Source: Blattabacterium cuenoti | GTDB taxonomy: Bacteria > Bacteroidota > Bacteroidia > Flavobacteriales > Blattabacteriaceae | NCBI RefSeq assembly: GCF_014251995.1 | Contig: NZ_CP059205.1 | Span: forward strand, 496,001-560,000 | Direction of reading: 5' to 3' | DNA length: 64,000 nucleotides | Notes under the pieces: generated by a model | What the model was told of the DNA's origin: nothing | What the model saw: the letters and a program-made list of their open reading frames with translations, nothing else | Databases searched by the model: none | In this document: positions 35,420 through 44,757 of the stretch, piece after piece | How the letters are laid out: every line of letters begins with the position of its first letter | How positions within the stretch are numbered: position 1 is the first letter of the stretch | Program-made: the position numbers and the translations under genes

Positions 35420-36607
35420 TTAAATATCCAATAATGGATACAAATATTCTAAAATTTTTTTGTCTAAAATAGAAAAACAAATATTTCTTCTTTTCATCAT
35501 AATATCAGCAGTTTCACAAACTCTTTGAAATGGTATTTTTTTTCTATTCTGAATTCCACCTAAAGAAAAAGAAGGAATATATCTAGGAGGAAATCCATAT
35601 CCGAAAATGCTAGTGCTAACTCCTATTATTGTAGCTGTATTAAATTGAGTATTTATTCCAGATTTAGAATGATCCCCCATAATTACCCCTAAAAACTGCA
35701 TATCTACAGGAATAAAATCTCTTTTTTCATAATTCCAAACTGTTACTTTACGGTAATCATTTCTTAAATTAGAAACATTGGTTCCAGCTCCTAAATTACA
35801 CCATTCTCCTAAAATAGAATTCCCTAAAAATCCATCGTGAGCTTTATTAGAATAAGAAAAAATTACAGAATTAATAATTTCTCCACCTATTTTACAAAAA
35901 TGTCCAATAGTAGTTCCACCATATATTTTAGTTCCCATATTTAAAATGGTATTTCTACCAATAAATACCGGACCTCTTATTAAAGTTCCTTCCATTATTT
36001 CCACCCCTTTCTCAATATATATTGGCCCTAAATTAGCATTTAACACAACATTATTTGTTTCTATATTTTCTTCCAGAAAAATTTTTTCTTTGCAAAGAAC
36101 ATAATTTCCGCCTAATAAAGAAAAAGATTTTTTTCCTTTTGTAAAAAAAAGAAAATCTTTATTTAATATTGTTTCATTATTCATGAAAATATCCCATGGA
36201 TTTTGTATATGAATAATATTTTTAATATTATATCTTTTTTTAAAAGAAATTAAATTTTCTGTTTTCTCATAACAGGAAAAAAAGTCTTTTTTAAAGGCTA
36301 TGATTTTTTCTTCAAAAAAAATTGCTTCATTTTTTTCTAATGAAAAAATCATTTGAATTAATTCTTCATTTGGAAGATATGCAGAATTTATCAATAATAC
36401 ATTTTCTAAAAATAACTGATCATTTATTAATGAATACTTCTTTGAAAGAAATGGATGTGTAATGATTCCACAAGATTTTTTTCCAATATATTTTTCCCAT
36501 CTTTCTTTTATAGTAAATAATCCTAAACGAATTTCTGATACAGGTCTGGTAAGTGTTATAGGAAATAAATTTTTCCATTCTATTCCATCATACAATATGA
36601 AATTCAT
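35420..36607 (-). CDS. GlmU-like nucleotidyltransferase/hexapeptide-repeat protein
   Basis: A 395-residue protein. The N-terminal part (NFILYDGIEWKNLFPITLTRPVSEIRLG) differs from canonical sugar-phosphate nucleotidyltransferases. The C-terminal half is a left-handed beta-helix of hexapeptide repeats (GPIYIEKGVEIMEGTLIRGPVFIGRNTILNMG). Similar proteins are common in Bacteroidota and labelled GlmU family or putative sugar nucleotidyltransferase. It lacks a clear GxGTRM-type N-terminal loop, so the reaction is uncertain; an acetyltransferase or a UDP-sugar enzyme are the main possibilities. It is downstream of rpmE on the same strand. Confidence 0.75.
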   Translation of the reverse strand: MNFILYDGIEWKNLFPITLTRPVSEIRLGLFTIKERWEKYIGKKSCGIITHPFLSKKYSLINDQLFLENVLLINSAYLPNEELIQMIFSLEKNEAIFFEEKIIAFKKDFFSCYEKTENLISFKKRYNIKNIIHIQNPWDIFMNNETILNKDFLFFTKGKKSFSLLGGNYVLCKEKIFLEENIETNNVVLNANLGPIYIEKGVEIMEGTLIRGPVFIGRNTILNMGTKIYGGTTIGHFCKIGGEIINSVIFSYSNKAHDGFLGNSILGEWCNLGAGTNVSNLRNDYRKVTVWNYEKRDFIPVDMQFLGVIMGDHSKSGINTQFNTATIIGVSTSIFGYGFPPRYIPSFSLGGIQNRKKIPFQRVCETADIMMKRRNICFSILDKKILEYLYPLLDI

Positions 36608-36639
36608 ATTATTAAGTATATGTTATACTCTTTTTTAAA

Positions 36640-36894
36640 CTAAAACTTTTTATATTTTTCATATTTTTTCTTGAATCGTTCGGCTGGTCCTGTTTTCCCT
36701 AAAAATCTTTTTTCTCCAGTAAAAAATGGATGTGAATAACTAGATATCTCCATTTTATATAATGGATAACTTAGTCCATTTATTTTAATAGAATCTTTAG
36801 TTTTTACTGTTGATCTACAAATCAGAATTTTATCATTATTAATATCTTTAAAAACAACAGATCTATAATTTTCCGGATGTATTTTATTTTTCAT
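36640..36894 (-). CDS. rpmE2: 50S ribosomal protein bL31, type B
   Basis: An 84-residue protein starting MKNKIHPENYRSVVFKDI, with SYSHPFFTGEKRFLGKTGPAERFKKKY at the end. It lacks the CxxC zinc-ribbon cysteines of type A bL31, so it is the zinc-independent type B form. It is the only L31 in the window. It sits between the FabH-like gene and the GlmU-like gene. Confidence 0.94.
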   Translation of the reverse strand: MKNKIHPENYRSVVFKDINNDKILICRSTVKTKDSIKINGLSYPLYKMEISSYSHPFFTGEKRFLGKTGPAERFKKKYEKYKKF

Positions 36895-36909
36895 AATAAT
36901 ATTAATTTA

Positions 36910-38010
36910 TCATAAACTTTTTTTTGGAAAACGGTAAATCATTCCATTAATATTCATTCCTGCACCTAAAGATACCATTAATATTGTATCTCCGGGACTT
37001 ATTTTATGAGGCAACATTTTACCTTGAAGTATTAAATCTAATAAAGTAGGAACAGTAGCTACGGAAGAATTTCCAAATTTTTTTATAGTCATAGGCATAA
37101 TTTTAGAAATCCTTTTATTAAAGGATGCACAACTATAATTATACAATTTCAATAATCTTTTTAAGATTGCATAATCCATTTTTGCATTAGCTTGATGAAT
37201 AAGAATTTTTTTTATATCTCTCAAATGTAAATTCTCATGATCAAGTATATTTTTTAACATATTTGGAACTTCTGTCAATGCATATTCATAAATTCTTCTT
37301 CCATTCATTCTAATATGAATTAAAGATTTTTTATAATTCGGATTTAAAGAAGGTCCATTAGTCAAATAATATATTTCATCGTTATTATTACATTGAGTAT
37401 CACAATAAATTATACCATTTTTTTCTGAATCTTCTATAGCTGACAAAACAACAGCTCCAGCACCATCAGAAAAAATCATGGAATTTCTATCATGTGGATC
37501 TATAACTTTTGATAAAGTTTCAGATCCAGTAATTAATATATTTTTAGCATATTTAGATCTCAAAAGTTGATCGGCAAGAATCATTCCTTCTATCCATCCT
37601 GGACAACCAAAAATCATGTCGTATGGTCTGCATTTTTTATTTTTAATTTGAAGTTTATTCTTTATTCTAGTAGCTAGAGATGGCATTAAATCAGATTGAT
37701 AAGAAATAGGATGAATATCTCCATAATTATGAGCCGATATAATATAATCTATTTTTTCTTTATAAATTTTAGAATTAATCAGAGCCCTTTTCGCTGCAAT
37801 TGCTGCAATGTCAGAATTCAATAATTTTTGATTTAAATATCTTCTTTCCTCTATCTCTGTGATTTTTTGAAATTTTTTAATAATTTCTTCATTAGATTTA
37901 TCAAGTTTTAATCCTTTTTTATTATAAAATTTATTCTTAAAAAAATGATCATTCTTTATAATCTTATTTGGTAAATAATGTCCAGTTCCTGTAATTATTG
38001 ATCGGATCAT
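36910..38010 (-). CDS. 3-oxoacyl-ACP synthase III-like ketosynthase
   Basis: A 366-residue thiolase-fold condensing enzyme. The catalytic triad is Cys136 (FGCPGWIEG), a His in LIHQANAKMDYAI and an Asn in KFGNSSVATVPTLL, as in FabH. The gene may start fatty-acid chains from acetyl-CoA, or be one of the extra FabH-like proteins common in Bacteroidota that feed specialised lipids. Its sequence differs from textbook FabH around the start (ITGTGHYLPNKIIKN is kept). An uncommon upstream insertion (residues 25-45) is Lys/Asn-rich. It is the first gene of a minus-strand run toward rpmE. Confidence 0.85.
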   Translation of the reverse strand: MIRSIITGTGHYLPNKIIKNDHFFKNKFYNKKGLKLDKSNEEIIKKFQKITEIEERRYLNQKLLNSDIAAIAAKRALINSKIYKEKIDYIISAHNYGDIHPISYQSDLMPSLATRIKNKLQIKNKKCRPYDMIFGCPGWIEGMILADQLLRSKYAKNILITGSETLSKVIDPHDRNSMIFSDGAGAVVLSAIEDSEKNGIIYCDTQCNNNDEIYYLTNGPSLNPNYKKSLIHIRMNGRRIYEYALTEVPNMLKNILDHENLHLRDIKKILIHQANAKMDYAILKRLLKLYNYSCASFNKRISKIMPMTIKKFGNSSVATVPTLLDLILQGKMLPHKISPGDTILMVSLGAGMNINGMIYRFPKKSL

Positions 38011-38137
38011 TTATGTTATTATATAATCAAAATATGTAATAATTGATTAAAAAAATAAAATTAAGAAACGATTTCCATTTCTCTTTATTTATAATTTAAA
38101 GTAAATTATGCATATATACTACATACATTAATAAATA

Positions 38138-38863
38138 ATGAATAAATACTCTTTTTCTTTAAAAGAAAAAAAAATAAAAAATATGTTTAATCATATTGCG
38201 TGTAAATATGATTTGATTAACCACATTATTTCTTTTGGAATTGATTTTTTTTGGAGAAAAAAAATAGTTTATCTCCTAGATAAATTCAATAAAAAAAAAA
38301 CGAAAAATATACTTGATTTAGCTACTGGAACTGGAGATTTAGCCATTTTGTTAGCAAAAAAATTTAATAAAGCAAAAATTACAGGATTAGATCCATCTGA
38401 AAAAATGCTAAAAAAATCCGAAGAAAAAATAAAAAATAATTCTTTAGGTAAAAAAATTAAATTAATTCAAGGATACTCTCAAAATATTCCATTTAAAAAT
38501 GAAACTTTTGATATGGTAACTATCTCTTTTGGAATAAGGAATTTTCAAAATATTGATTTATCAATTAGAGAAATATATAGAGTACTTAAACCTTTTGGTT
38601 TATTAGGAATTTTAGAGTTTTCTAGACCATCTAATTCTTTCATAAGAAAAATTTATGAAATATATTCGCACATTCTTATGAAAATAGGAGGAATGTTATC
38701 AAAAAATTACTTTGCTTATAATTATTTAGTCAAATCTATTCAACTATTTCCTTATTATGGAAATATAATGAATAATCTTATAAAGAATTACAAATTCGAT
38801 ATGATTTGCACAAAAAAATTAACATTTAAAATTGTTTCCATTTATTTATTTACAAAGAGATAG
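38138..38863 (+). CDS. ubiE: Demethylmenaquinone methyltransferase (UbiE/MenG)
   Basis: An S-adenosylmethionine-dependent C-methyltransferase completing menaquinone. The 241-residue protein has FNHIACKYDLINHIISFGIDFFWRKK at the start, the SAM-binding motif LDLATGTGDLAI (about 62-73) and ITGLDPSEKML. The family signatures SFGIRNFQNIDLSIREIYRVLKPFG and LEFSRP follow. Bacteroidota use menaquinone, so MenG is the more apt name. The gh3 gene follows after 47 bases. Confidence 0.93.
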   Translation: MNKYSFSLKEKKIKNMFNHIACKYDLINHIISFGIDFFWRKKIVYLLDKFNKKKTKNILDLATGTGDLAILLAKKFNKAKITGLDPSEKMLKKSEEKIKNNSLGKKIKLIQGYSQNIPFKNETFDMVTISFGIRNFQNIDLSIREIYRVLKPFGLLGILEFSRPSNSFIRKIYEIYSHILMKIGGMLSKNYFAYNYLVKSIQLFPYYGNIMNNLIKNYKFDMICTKKLTFKIVSIYLFTKR

Positions 38864-38910
38864 AAAAAGTAATTGAATATCAATTCAAATTTTAAATAAA
38901 TTTTTTCGTA

Positions 38911-40428
38911 ATGATAAAATATTTATCCGGATATTTGACATCTTCTTTTATTAAAAGAAGAATTAAGAATATAGAACTCTTCATGCGTTATCCAATAGAA
39001 ACGCAAAAAAAACTATTTAATCAATTAATTTTATTTGCGAAAGATACTGAATTCGGAAAAAAATATGGATTTTGCGATATTAAAAAATACCAACAATTTT
39101 CCAACAGAATTCCTATATGTAAATATTTAGATTTAAAGTCTACAATAGAAAGAGCTAGGAAAGGAGAAGAAAATATATTATGGCCAGGGAAAGTAAAATG
39201 GTTTGCAAGATCTTCTGGAACTACAAATCTAAAAAGTAAATATATTCCTGTAACTAATATATCTATGAATGAGTGTCATTATAAAGCTGGAAAAGATATG
39301 TTGTCTGTTTATATTCATAATCATCCAAAAACCAAAATTTTTTTTGGAAAAGCTGTTCGTTTAGGAGGAAGTCATGAATTGTATAAAAATTACAATACAT
39401 TTTATGGAGATTTATCCTCTATATTAATCAAAAATACACCTTTTTGGGCAGAAAAAATTTGCATTCCTAGAAAAAAGACAGCTTTGATGGGAGAATGGGA
39501 AACAAAATTAGAAAAAATAATAGAAGAAACAGGGAAAAAAGATGTTCGTATTTTATTGGGAGTTTGTTCTTGGTTATTAATTTTTTTAAAGCAATTACTT
39601 ATTAAATTTGATCAAAAAAAAATTGACAAAATATGGCCTAATATAGAAGTTATATTTCATGGGGGAATGAGCTTAAAACCTTACATTATCCAGTATCAAA
39701 AATTATTCGATAAACCTATTAACTATTATGATATATATAGCGCTTCAGAAGGATTCTTTGCAATTCAAGATCAAAATAACGTTGAAGATCTTCTGCTTTT
39801 ATTAAATCATGGAATTTTTTATGAATTTATTCCAATGGAAGAAATTGGAAAAAAAAACCCTAAAATTTTTCCTATTGATAAGGTAGAACTAAATAAAAAC
39901 TATGCAATAGTTGTTTCTACAAATGCTGGATTATGGAGATATATAGTTGGAGATACTGTGAAGTTTACTAGTTTATCACCATATAGGATTTCTATTTCAG
40001 GAAGAACAACTCATTATATCAATTCTTTTGGAGAAGAATTAATTATTGAAAATGCTGAAAAAGCTTTGAATATTACTTGTATGAAAACAAAATCTATTAT
40101 TCATGAATATACAGCAGGTCCTGTTTATATGAACAAAAAAAATTCTGGATTTCATGAATGGATTATAGAATTTAAAAAACCTCCACAAAACTTAGAAAAG
40201 TTTAGGGATATTTTAGATGAAGAATTAAAATTTCTTAATTCAGATTATGAAATTAAACGATATAAAAATCTAGTTCTAGGTCCTCCTATCATACATATAG
40301 CCAGAAATGGGATATTTTATGATTGGTTGAAAAAAAATAAAAAATTAGGAGGACAAAATAAAATTCCTCGTTTATCTAACGATAGGATTTATATCGATTC
40401 TATTTTAGAAATGGAAAAAAAGTTTTAA
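38911..40428 (+). CDS. GH3-family acyl-adenylating protein
   Basis: A 505-residue homologue of plant GH3 auxin/jasmonate-amido synthetases, a family that adenylates a carboxylate and conjugates it to an amino acid. The nucleotide-binding motif WFARSSGTTNLKSKYIPVT spans residues 97-115. A second motif YDIYSASEGFFAIQD and the third WRYIVGDTVKF with ISISGRTTHYINSFGEE are all conserved. GH3 proteins occur in many Bacteroidota with unknown substrates. It follows ubiE/menG and precedes rpsO. Retention in a reduced genome suggests a useful role, perhaps in lipid or amino-acid conjugation. Confidence 0.87.
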   Translation: MIKYLSGYLTSSFIKRRIKNIELFMRYPIETQKKLFNQLILFAKDTEFGKKYGFCDIKKYQQFSNRIPICKYLDLKSTIERARKGEENILWPGKVKWFARSSGTTNLKSKYIPVTNISMNECHYKAGKDMLSVYIHNHPKTKIFFGKAVRLGGSHELYKNYNTFYGDLSSILIKNTPFWAEKICIPRKKTALMGEWETKLEKIIEETGKKDVRILLGVCSWLLIFLKQLLIKFDQKKIDKIWPNIEVIFHGGMSLKPYIIQYQKLFDKPINYYDIYSASEGFFAIQDQNNVEDLLLLLNHGIFYEFIPMEEIGKKNPKIFPIDKVELNKNYAIVVSTNAGLWRYIVGDTVKFTSLSPYRISISGRTTHYINSFGEELIIENAEKALNITCMKTKSIIHEYTAGPVYMNKKNSGFHEWIIEFKKPPQNLEKFRDILDEELKFLNSDYEIKRYKNLVLGPPIIHIARNGIFYDWLKKNKKLGGQNKIPRLSNDRIYIDSILEMEKKF

Positions 40429-40480
40429 AAGAAATATTTATAACTTTACTTTAATAGCTTATTTTAAGTTAAGTATTATT

Positions 40481-40744
40481 ATGATAACTATAAAAAAGGA
40501 AGAAATATTAAAAAATTATGGAAAATCTATTGAAAATACGGGAGATTCAAAAGTTCAAGTTATTTTATTTACTTATCGAATTAATCATTTAAGCAACCAT
40601 TTAAAAAATAATAAAAAGGACTTTAATACAGAAAGAGCTTTGGTAAAACTAGTAGGAAGAAGAAAAAAACTATTGAAATATATAGAAAAACATGATATTA
40701 ATAATTATAAAGCTCTAATTAAAGATCTAGGATTAAGAAAATAA
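40481..40744 (+). CDS. rpsO: 30S ribosomal protein uS15
   Basis: An 87-residue protein with GDSKVQVILFTYRINHLSNHLKNNKKDF, the RALVKLVGRRKKLLKYIEKHD helix and the end YKALIKDLGLRK. uS15 is a primary 16S rRNA-binding protein. It lies 49 bases upstream of pnp, the conserved rpsO-pnp arrangement, so both are probably co-transcribed. Confidence 0.96.
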   Translation: MITIKKEEILKNYGKSIENTGDSKVQVILFTYRINHLSNHLKNNKKDFNTERALVKLVGRRKKLLKYIEKHDINNYKALIKDLGLRK

Positions 40745-40793
40745 ATTAAATAATAATAATCTATTAATGATTAAAGATAGAAAAAAATAAAAT

Positions 40794-42944
40794 ATGCCAG
40801 ATAATATAATAGTAAAAGAAACCATATCTCTTAAAGATGGTCGTTCTATTGTTATTGAAACAGGAGAGTTAGCTAGACAATCAGATGGAGCTGCCATAGT
40901 ACGGTTAGGAGATACAATGCTATTAGCTACTGTAGTTGTTTCTCAAGAAACAAAAAATGAAACGAATTTTTTGCCTTTAACAGTGGATTACAGAGAAAAA
41001 TATTACGCTGGTGGAAAAATTCCTGGAGGGTTTATAAAAAGAGAAGGGAGACCTTCTGATGAAGAAATATTAACAATGAGATTAGTAGATCGTGTGTTAC
41101 GTCCAACGTTTCCAAAATGGTTTAAAAAAGAAATACAAATTATGATTTCTTTATTATCATACGATAAAACTGTGTTACCAGATGGATTAGCTGGATTAGC
41201 AGCATCTACCGCTTTATCTGTAGCAGGAATTCCTTTTAATGGACCTATATCTGAAATAAGAATAATACGTTCAAGAAAAAAATTTATTATTAATCCAAGT
41301 TTAGAGCAGTTAAAAGAAGCAGATATAGATTTGGTAGTGGGAGCTTCAATTGATTCTATCATAATGATAGAGGGAGAAATGAAAGAAATAAAAGAAAATG
41401 AATTTTTAGATACAATAAAAATAGCTCATGAAGAAATTAAACCACAAATAAAAGCTCAAATCCGTTTATCGGAAAAATTATCAAAAAATAATTCTTTTTC
41501 CTCTCTTGAAAAGGAGATGATAGAATTAGAAAAAAATAATTCTGATTATACTTTTTTAAAAGAAAAATTATATTCTTTTTCCAAAATAAAAATAGAAAAA
41601 CTTTACAATAATTTTCTTGGAAAAAAGAAGAGAAATATTCAAGAAAAAATTATTTTAAATGATTTCAAGAAAAAGTTTTTAATAGAAGATAATATAGAAA
41701 AAAAAGAAATTTTTATTAACCAACTCTATGAAGAAATTAAAAGGAAAGTAACTAGAGATCTAATTTTGAAAAAAGAAATTAGACTAGATGGAAGAACCAA
41801 TAAACAAATACGTCCAATTCGAAGTGTTGTTGATTATTTACCTGGTGTTCATGGATCAGCTTTATTCTCTAGAGGAGAAACCCAATCTATAGCTACTGTT
41901 ACTTTAGGGTCATCTTTAGATTCCAATAAAATTGATAATGTTGTTATGGAAAACCAAGAAAAATTTTATTTACATTATAATTTTCCACCTTTTTCAACTG
42001 GTGAAATACGTCCAATAAGAGGTATTTCTAGACGTGAAATTGGACACGGAAATTTAGCTCAACGTGCGTTAAAAAATATTATACCTGATAATCCATATAC
42101 AATACGTGTTGTCTCAGAGATTTTAGAATCTAATGGATCATCTTCCATGGCTACAGTTTGCGCCGCAAGTTTAGCATTAATGGATGCTGGTATTCCCATT
42201 GAAAATCCAGTTTCTGGAATCGCTATGGGATTATTAATGGAAAATGGAAAGAAAATTATTATATCGGATATAATGGGAGAAGAAGATCATTTTGGAGATT
42301 TAGATTTTAAAATCACGGGAACGAAAAATGGAATAACAGCTTGTCAAATGGACGTCAAAAAAATAAAAGGTCTTACATATGATATTTTGCATCAAATTTT
42401 AATGCAAGCTTTAGAAGGTCGGACTTTTATTTTAAAAAAAATGTTAGAAGTTTTACCTAAATATAAAAAGAAAATGAAGCCTAATGCTCCAAAAATATAT
42501 ACTTTTAACATTCCTAAAAATTTTATTGGATCAGTTATAGGTCCGGGAGGAAAAATTATTCAAGAAATACAATCTTATACAAATACAAACATTTTAATTG
42601 AAGAAAAAGGAAATTTTGGGTGTATTGAAATTATAGGAAAAAATCATGAAAAAATAGAAAAAGCTATCGATAGGATAAAGCAAATAACATTTGTACCTGA
42701 ATTGGGAAAAATTTATAAAGCAAAAGTGAAATCTATAAAAAATTTTGGAGCTTTTGTTGAAATATCTAAAGGTGTAGAAGGATTACTTCATATTTCAGAA
42801 ATAAGATGGAAAAGATTAAGTCATATAGAAGAAGAATTACATATTGGTGATATTATTGATGTTAAATTTATGGGTATGGATGAAAAAAATAAAAAAATGA
42901 AACTTTCTAGGAAAGTACTTTTTCCTCGTCCAGAAAAAAAATAA
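40794..42944 (+). CDS. pnp: Polyribonucleotide nucleotidyltransferase (PNPase)
   Basis: PNPase degrades RNA 3'-5' by phosphorolysis. The 716-residue protein has two RNase PH-like domains: the first with ARQSDGAAIVRLGDTMLLATVV, the second with LDGRTNKQIRPIRSVVDYLPGVHGSALFSRGETQ and the conserved catalytic DIMGEEDHFGDLDFKITGT. A KH domain follows (FIGSVIGPGGKIIQEI) and then an S1 domain (KIYKAKVKSIKNFGAFVEI). It follows rpsO and precedes rpoD by 18 bases. Confidence 0.96.
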   Translation: MPDNIIVKETISLKDGRSIVIETGELARQSDGAAIVRLGDTMLLATVVVSQETKNETNFLPLTVDYREKYYAGGKIPGGFIKREGRPSDEEILTMRLVDRVLRPTFPKWFKKEIQIMISLLSYDKTVLPDGLAGLAASTALSVAGIPFNGPISEIRIIRSRKKFIINPSLEQLKEADIDLVVGASIDSIIMIEGEMKEIKENEFLDTIKIAHEEIKPQIKAQIRLSEKLSKNNSFSSLEKEMIELEKNNSDYTFLKEKLYSFSKIKIEKLYNNFLGKKKRNIQEKIILNDFKKKFLIEDNIEKKEIFINQLYEEIKRKVTRDLILKKEIRLDGRTNKQIRPIRSVVDYLPGVHGSALFSRGETQSIATVTLGSSLDSNKIDNVVMENQEKFYLHYNFPPFSTGEIRPIRGISRREIGHGNLAQRALKNIIPDNPYTIRVVSEILESNGSSSMATVCAASLALMDAGIPIENPVSGIAMGLLMENGKKIIISDIMGEEDHFGDLDFKITGTKNGITACQMDVKKIKGLTYDILHQILMQALEGRTFILKKMLEVLPKYKKKMKPNAPKIYTFNIPKNFIGSVIGPGGKIIQEIQSYTNTNILIEEKGNFGCIEIIGKNHEKIEKAIDRIKQITFVPELGKIYKAKVKSIKNFGAFVEISKGVEGLLHISEIRWKRLSHIEEELHIGDIIDVKFMGMDEKNKKMKLSRKVLFPRPEKK

Positions 42945-42962
42945 TGATTAAAAAAAATAATA

Positions 42963-43826
42963 ATGAGACAACTTAAAATTACTAAACAAGTAACAAATCG
43001 TGAATCTGAGTCATTAGATAAATATCTTCATGAAATAGGAAAAATACCGTTGTTAACTCCAGAAGAAGAAGTAGAATATGCTCGTCAAGCAAGAGAAGGA
43101 AATACTTCTGCTATAGACAAGCTTGTTAATGCAAACTTACGATTTGTAGTTTCTGTGGCAAAACAATATCAAAATCAAGGATTGAGCTTATGTGATTTAA
43201 TTAATGAAGGAAATTTAGGATTGATAAAAGGAATATTACGTTTTGACGAAACAAGAGGTTTTAAATGTATATCTTATGTAGTATGGTGGATTAGACAAGC
43301 TATTTTACAAGCTATAGCTGAACAATCACGTTCTATACGACAACCTACAAATAAATTAGCTTTACTCAATAAAATATTAAAAACTCTTGCACAATTAGAA
43401 CAAGAGTTACAAAGAACTCCTTCTGCTCGAGAAATAGCAGAAAATTTAAATATGAGCGAGAAAGATGTAGAAGAATCAATTAAGAATTCAGGAAGACATG
43501 TTTCTATGGATGCCCCTTTAATAGAAGGAGAAGACTCAAATTTATATGATTTAGTTAGATCTGATGAATCTCCTCGTCCAGACGAACATTTAGAAAAAGA
43601 ATCTTTACGAAAAGATATAAAAAGAATTTTGGAAACTTTAAGTGAAAGAGAACGTCGTGTTATTGTTTTACATTTTGGATTAAATGGATCTCCTCCAATG
43701 ACCTTAGAAGAGGTAGGACAATATTGCGATTTAACAAGAGAAAGAGTAAGACAAATAGAAAGTATAGCATTAAAAAGATTAAAACATTCTTCCAGAAGTA
43801 GAATTCTTAAGCCTTATTTAGGATAA
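42963..43826 (+). CDS. rpoD: Primary RNA polymerase sigma factor (RpoD/SigA)
   Basis: A 287-residue housekeeping sigma factor in the short Bacteroidota form without region 1.1. Region 1.2 has LDKYLHEIGKIPLLTPEEEVEYA. Region 2 reads LVNANLRFVVSVAKQYQNQGLSLCDLINEGNLGLI and TRGFKCISYVVWWIRQAI, where ISYVVWW differs slightly from the usual FSTYAVWW. Region 4 has SERERRVIVLHFGL and the HTH TLEEVGQYCDLTRERVRQIE. It should recognise the TTTG/TAnnTTTG promoters seen in this window. It follows pnp closely. Confidence 0.95.
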   Translation: MRQLKITKQVTNRESESLDKYLHEIGKIPLLTPEEEVEYARQAREGNTSAIDKLVNANLRFVVSVAKQYQNQGLSLCDLINEGNLGLIKGILRFDETRGFKCISYVVWWIRQAILQAIAEQSRSIRQPTNKLALLNKILKTLAQLEQELQRTPSAREIAENLNMSEKDVEESIKNSGRHVSMDAPLIEGEDSNLYDLVRSDESPRPDEHLEKESLRKDIKRILETLSERERRVIVLHFGLNGSPPMTLEEVGQYCDLTRERVRQIESIALKRLKHSSRSRILKPYLG

Positions 43827-43855
43827 AATAATAATCTAATGAAAATCAAGAAATA

Positions 43856-43929
43856 CGACCTCGAAGGGATTCGAACCCATAACCTTCTGATCCGTAGTCA
43901 GATGCTCCATCCAATTAAGCTACGAGGCC
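43856..43929 (-). tRNA. tRNA-Arg (anticodon ACG)
   Basis: A 74-base cloverleaf on the minus strand. The acceptor stem GGCCTCG pairs with CGAGGTC (one G-U pair) with discriminator G. The anticodon arm is TCTGA-CTACGGA-TCAGA, giving ACG, and the T arm contains GGTTCGAATCC. The A34 must be converted to inosine by TadA to read CGU, CGC and CGA. Confidence 0.93.
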
Positions 43930-43944
43930 TATATATTAATAAAA

Positions 43945-43976
43945 CAAATATATATCAAGATTTAATAATTTTTAAA
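43945..43976 (-). promoter_or_regulatory. Bacteroidota-type promoter for tRNA-Arg
   Basis: On the minus strand TATATTTG (43945-43952) matches TAnnTTTG. TTTA (43973-43976), 20 bases upstream and inside the 3' end of tpiA, is a near -33 match. The implied start is about 9 bases ahead of the tRNA. Confidence 0.45.
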
Positions 43977-44713
43977 AATTTTTCCATTTTCAAAGAAGAA
44001 TTTCCAACAAGTCCTCCATCTATATCTTTTTGCAAAAAAAAATATTTTGCATTAAGATCAGTAATACTTCCTCCATATAAAATATAAATTTGATTTGAAA
44101 TGTATTCTCCATATTTTTTTAAAAATAAATAACGAATAAATTCATGCATTGTTTGAGCTTGTTTATATGTAGCATTTTTTCCTGTTCCAATAGCCCAAAT
44201 AGGTTCATACGCAATACAAAATAATTTAATCTCATCAGGAGAACAATGGAAAACAGTTTTTTCTAATTGATTTTTGATAATATCAAATTGTTGATCTTTT
44301 TTCCTTTCAGTTTCTGTTTCCCCTATACAAAAAATAATTTTTAGTCCATATTTTAATGATATTTTTATTTTTTTTAATAAAACATCATTTTTTTCGAAAA
44401 AAAACCCTCTACGTTCACTATGTCCTAATATTACTTTAGAAATTCCTATAGATTTTAACATAGAAGCAGATACTTCTCCTGTATATGATCCTTTATCCAT
44501 ATGATGAACATTTTGTGCAGAAATTCTTAATGAAGTTCCTTGTAAAATTTGATTTGAAATATATAGAAAAGGGAAAGAAGGTGAAATAATAATCTTTTTA
44601 TTATGATTTATTTTTCTTTCGAAAATAATTTTTAAAAAATTTCTAATAAAAAAAGTCGTCTCATGAAGGTCATAATTCATTTTCCAATTTGCTATAACAA
44701 TCTTTTTTTTCAT
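43955..44713 (-). CDS. tpiA: Triosephosphate isomerase
   Basis: TpiA interconverts dihydroxyacetone phosphate and glyceraldehyde 3-phosphate. The 252-residue barrel has the catalytic Lys11 (NWKMN), His in ILGHSERR and Glu in AYEPIWAIGTGK. The phosphate loop is YGGSITDLNAKYF. It is followed on the same strand by tRNA-Arg and preceded by the DUF1599 gene (44 bases upstream), as often seen in Bacteroidota. Confidence 0.96.
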   Translation of the reverse strand: MKKKIVIANWKMNYDLHETTFFIRNFLKIIFERKINHNKKIIISPSFPFLYISNQILQGTSLRISAQNVHHMDKGSYTGEVSASMLKSIGISKVILGHSERRGFFFEKNDVLLKKIKISLKYGLKIIFCIGETETERKKDQQFDIIKNQLEKTVFHCSPDEIKLFCIAYEPIWAIGTGKNATYKQAQTMHEFIRYLFLKKYGEYISNQIYILYGGSITDLNAKYFFLQKDIDGGLVGNSSLKMEKFLKIIKS

Positions 44714-44757
44714 TTTTTATATTAATTTCACCAAGTTAATAAACAATAAATACATAT

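Noticed and set aside
41003-41362. 119-residue open frame antisense to pnp
   Set aside because: It lies wholly inside a conserved PNPase coding region and looks like a shadow frame.
43839-44087. Open frame of 82 residues on the plus strand across tRNA-Arg and the tpiA 3' end
   Set aside because: It runs antisense through a clear tRNA and into a well-supported gene, and its peptide resembles nothing real.
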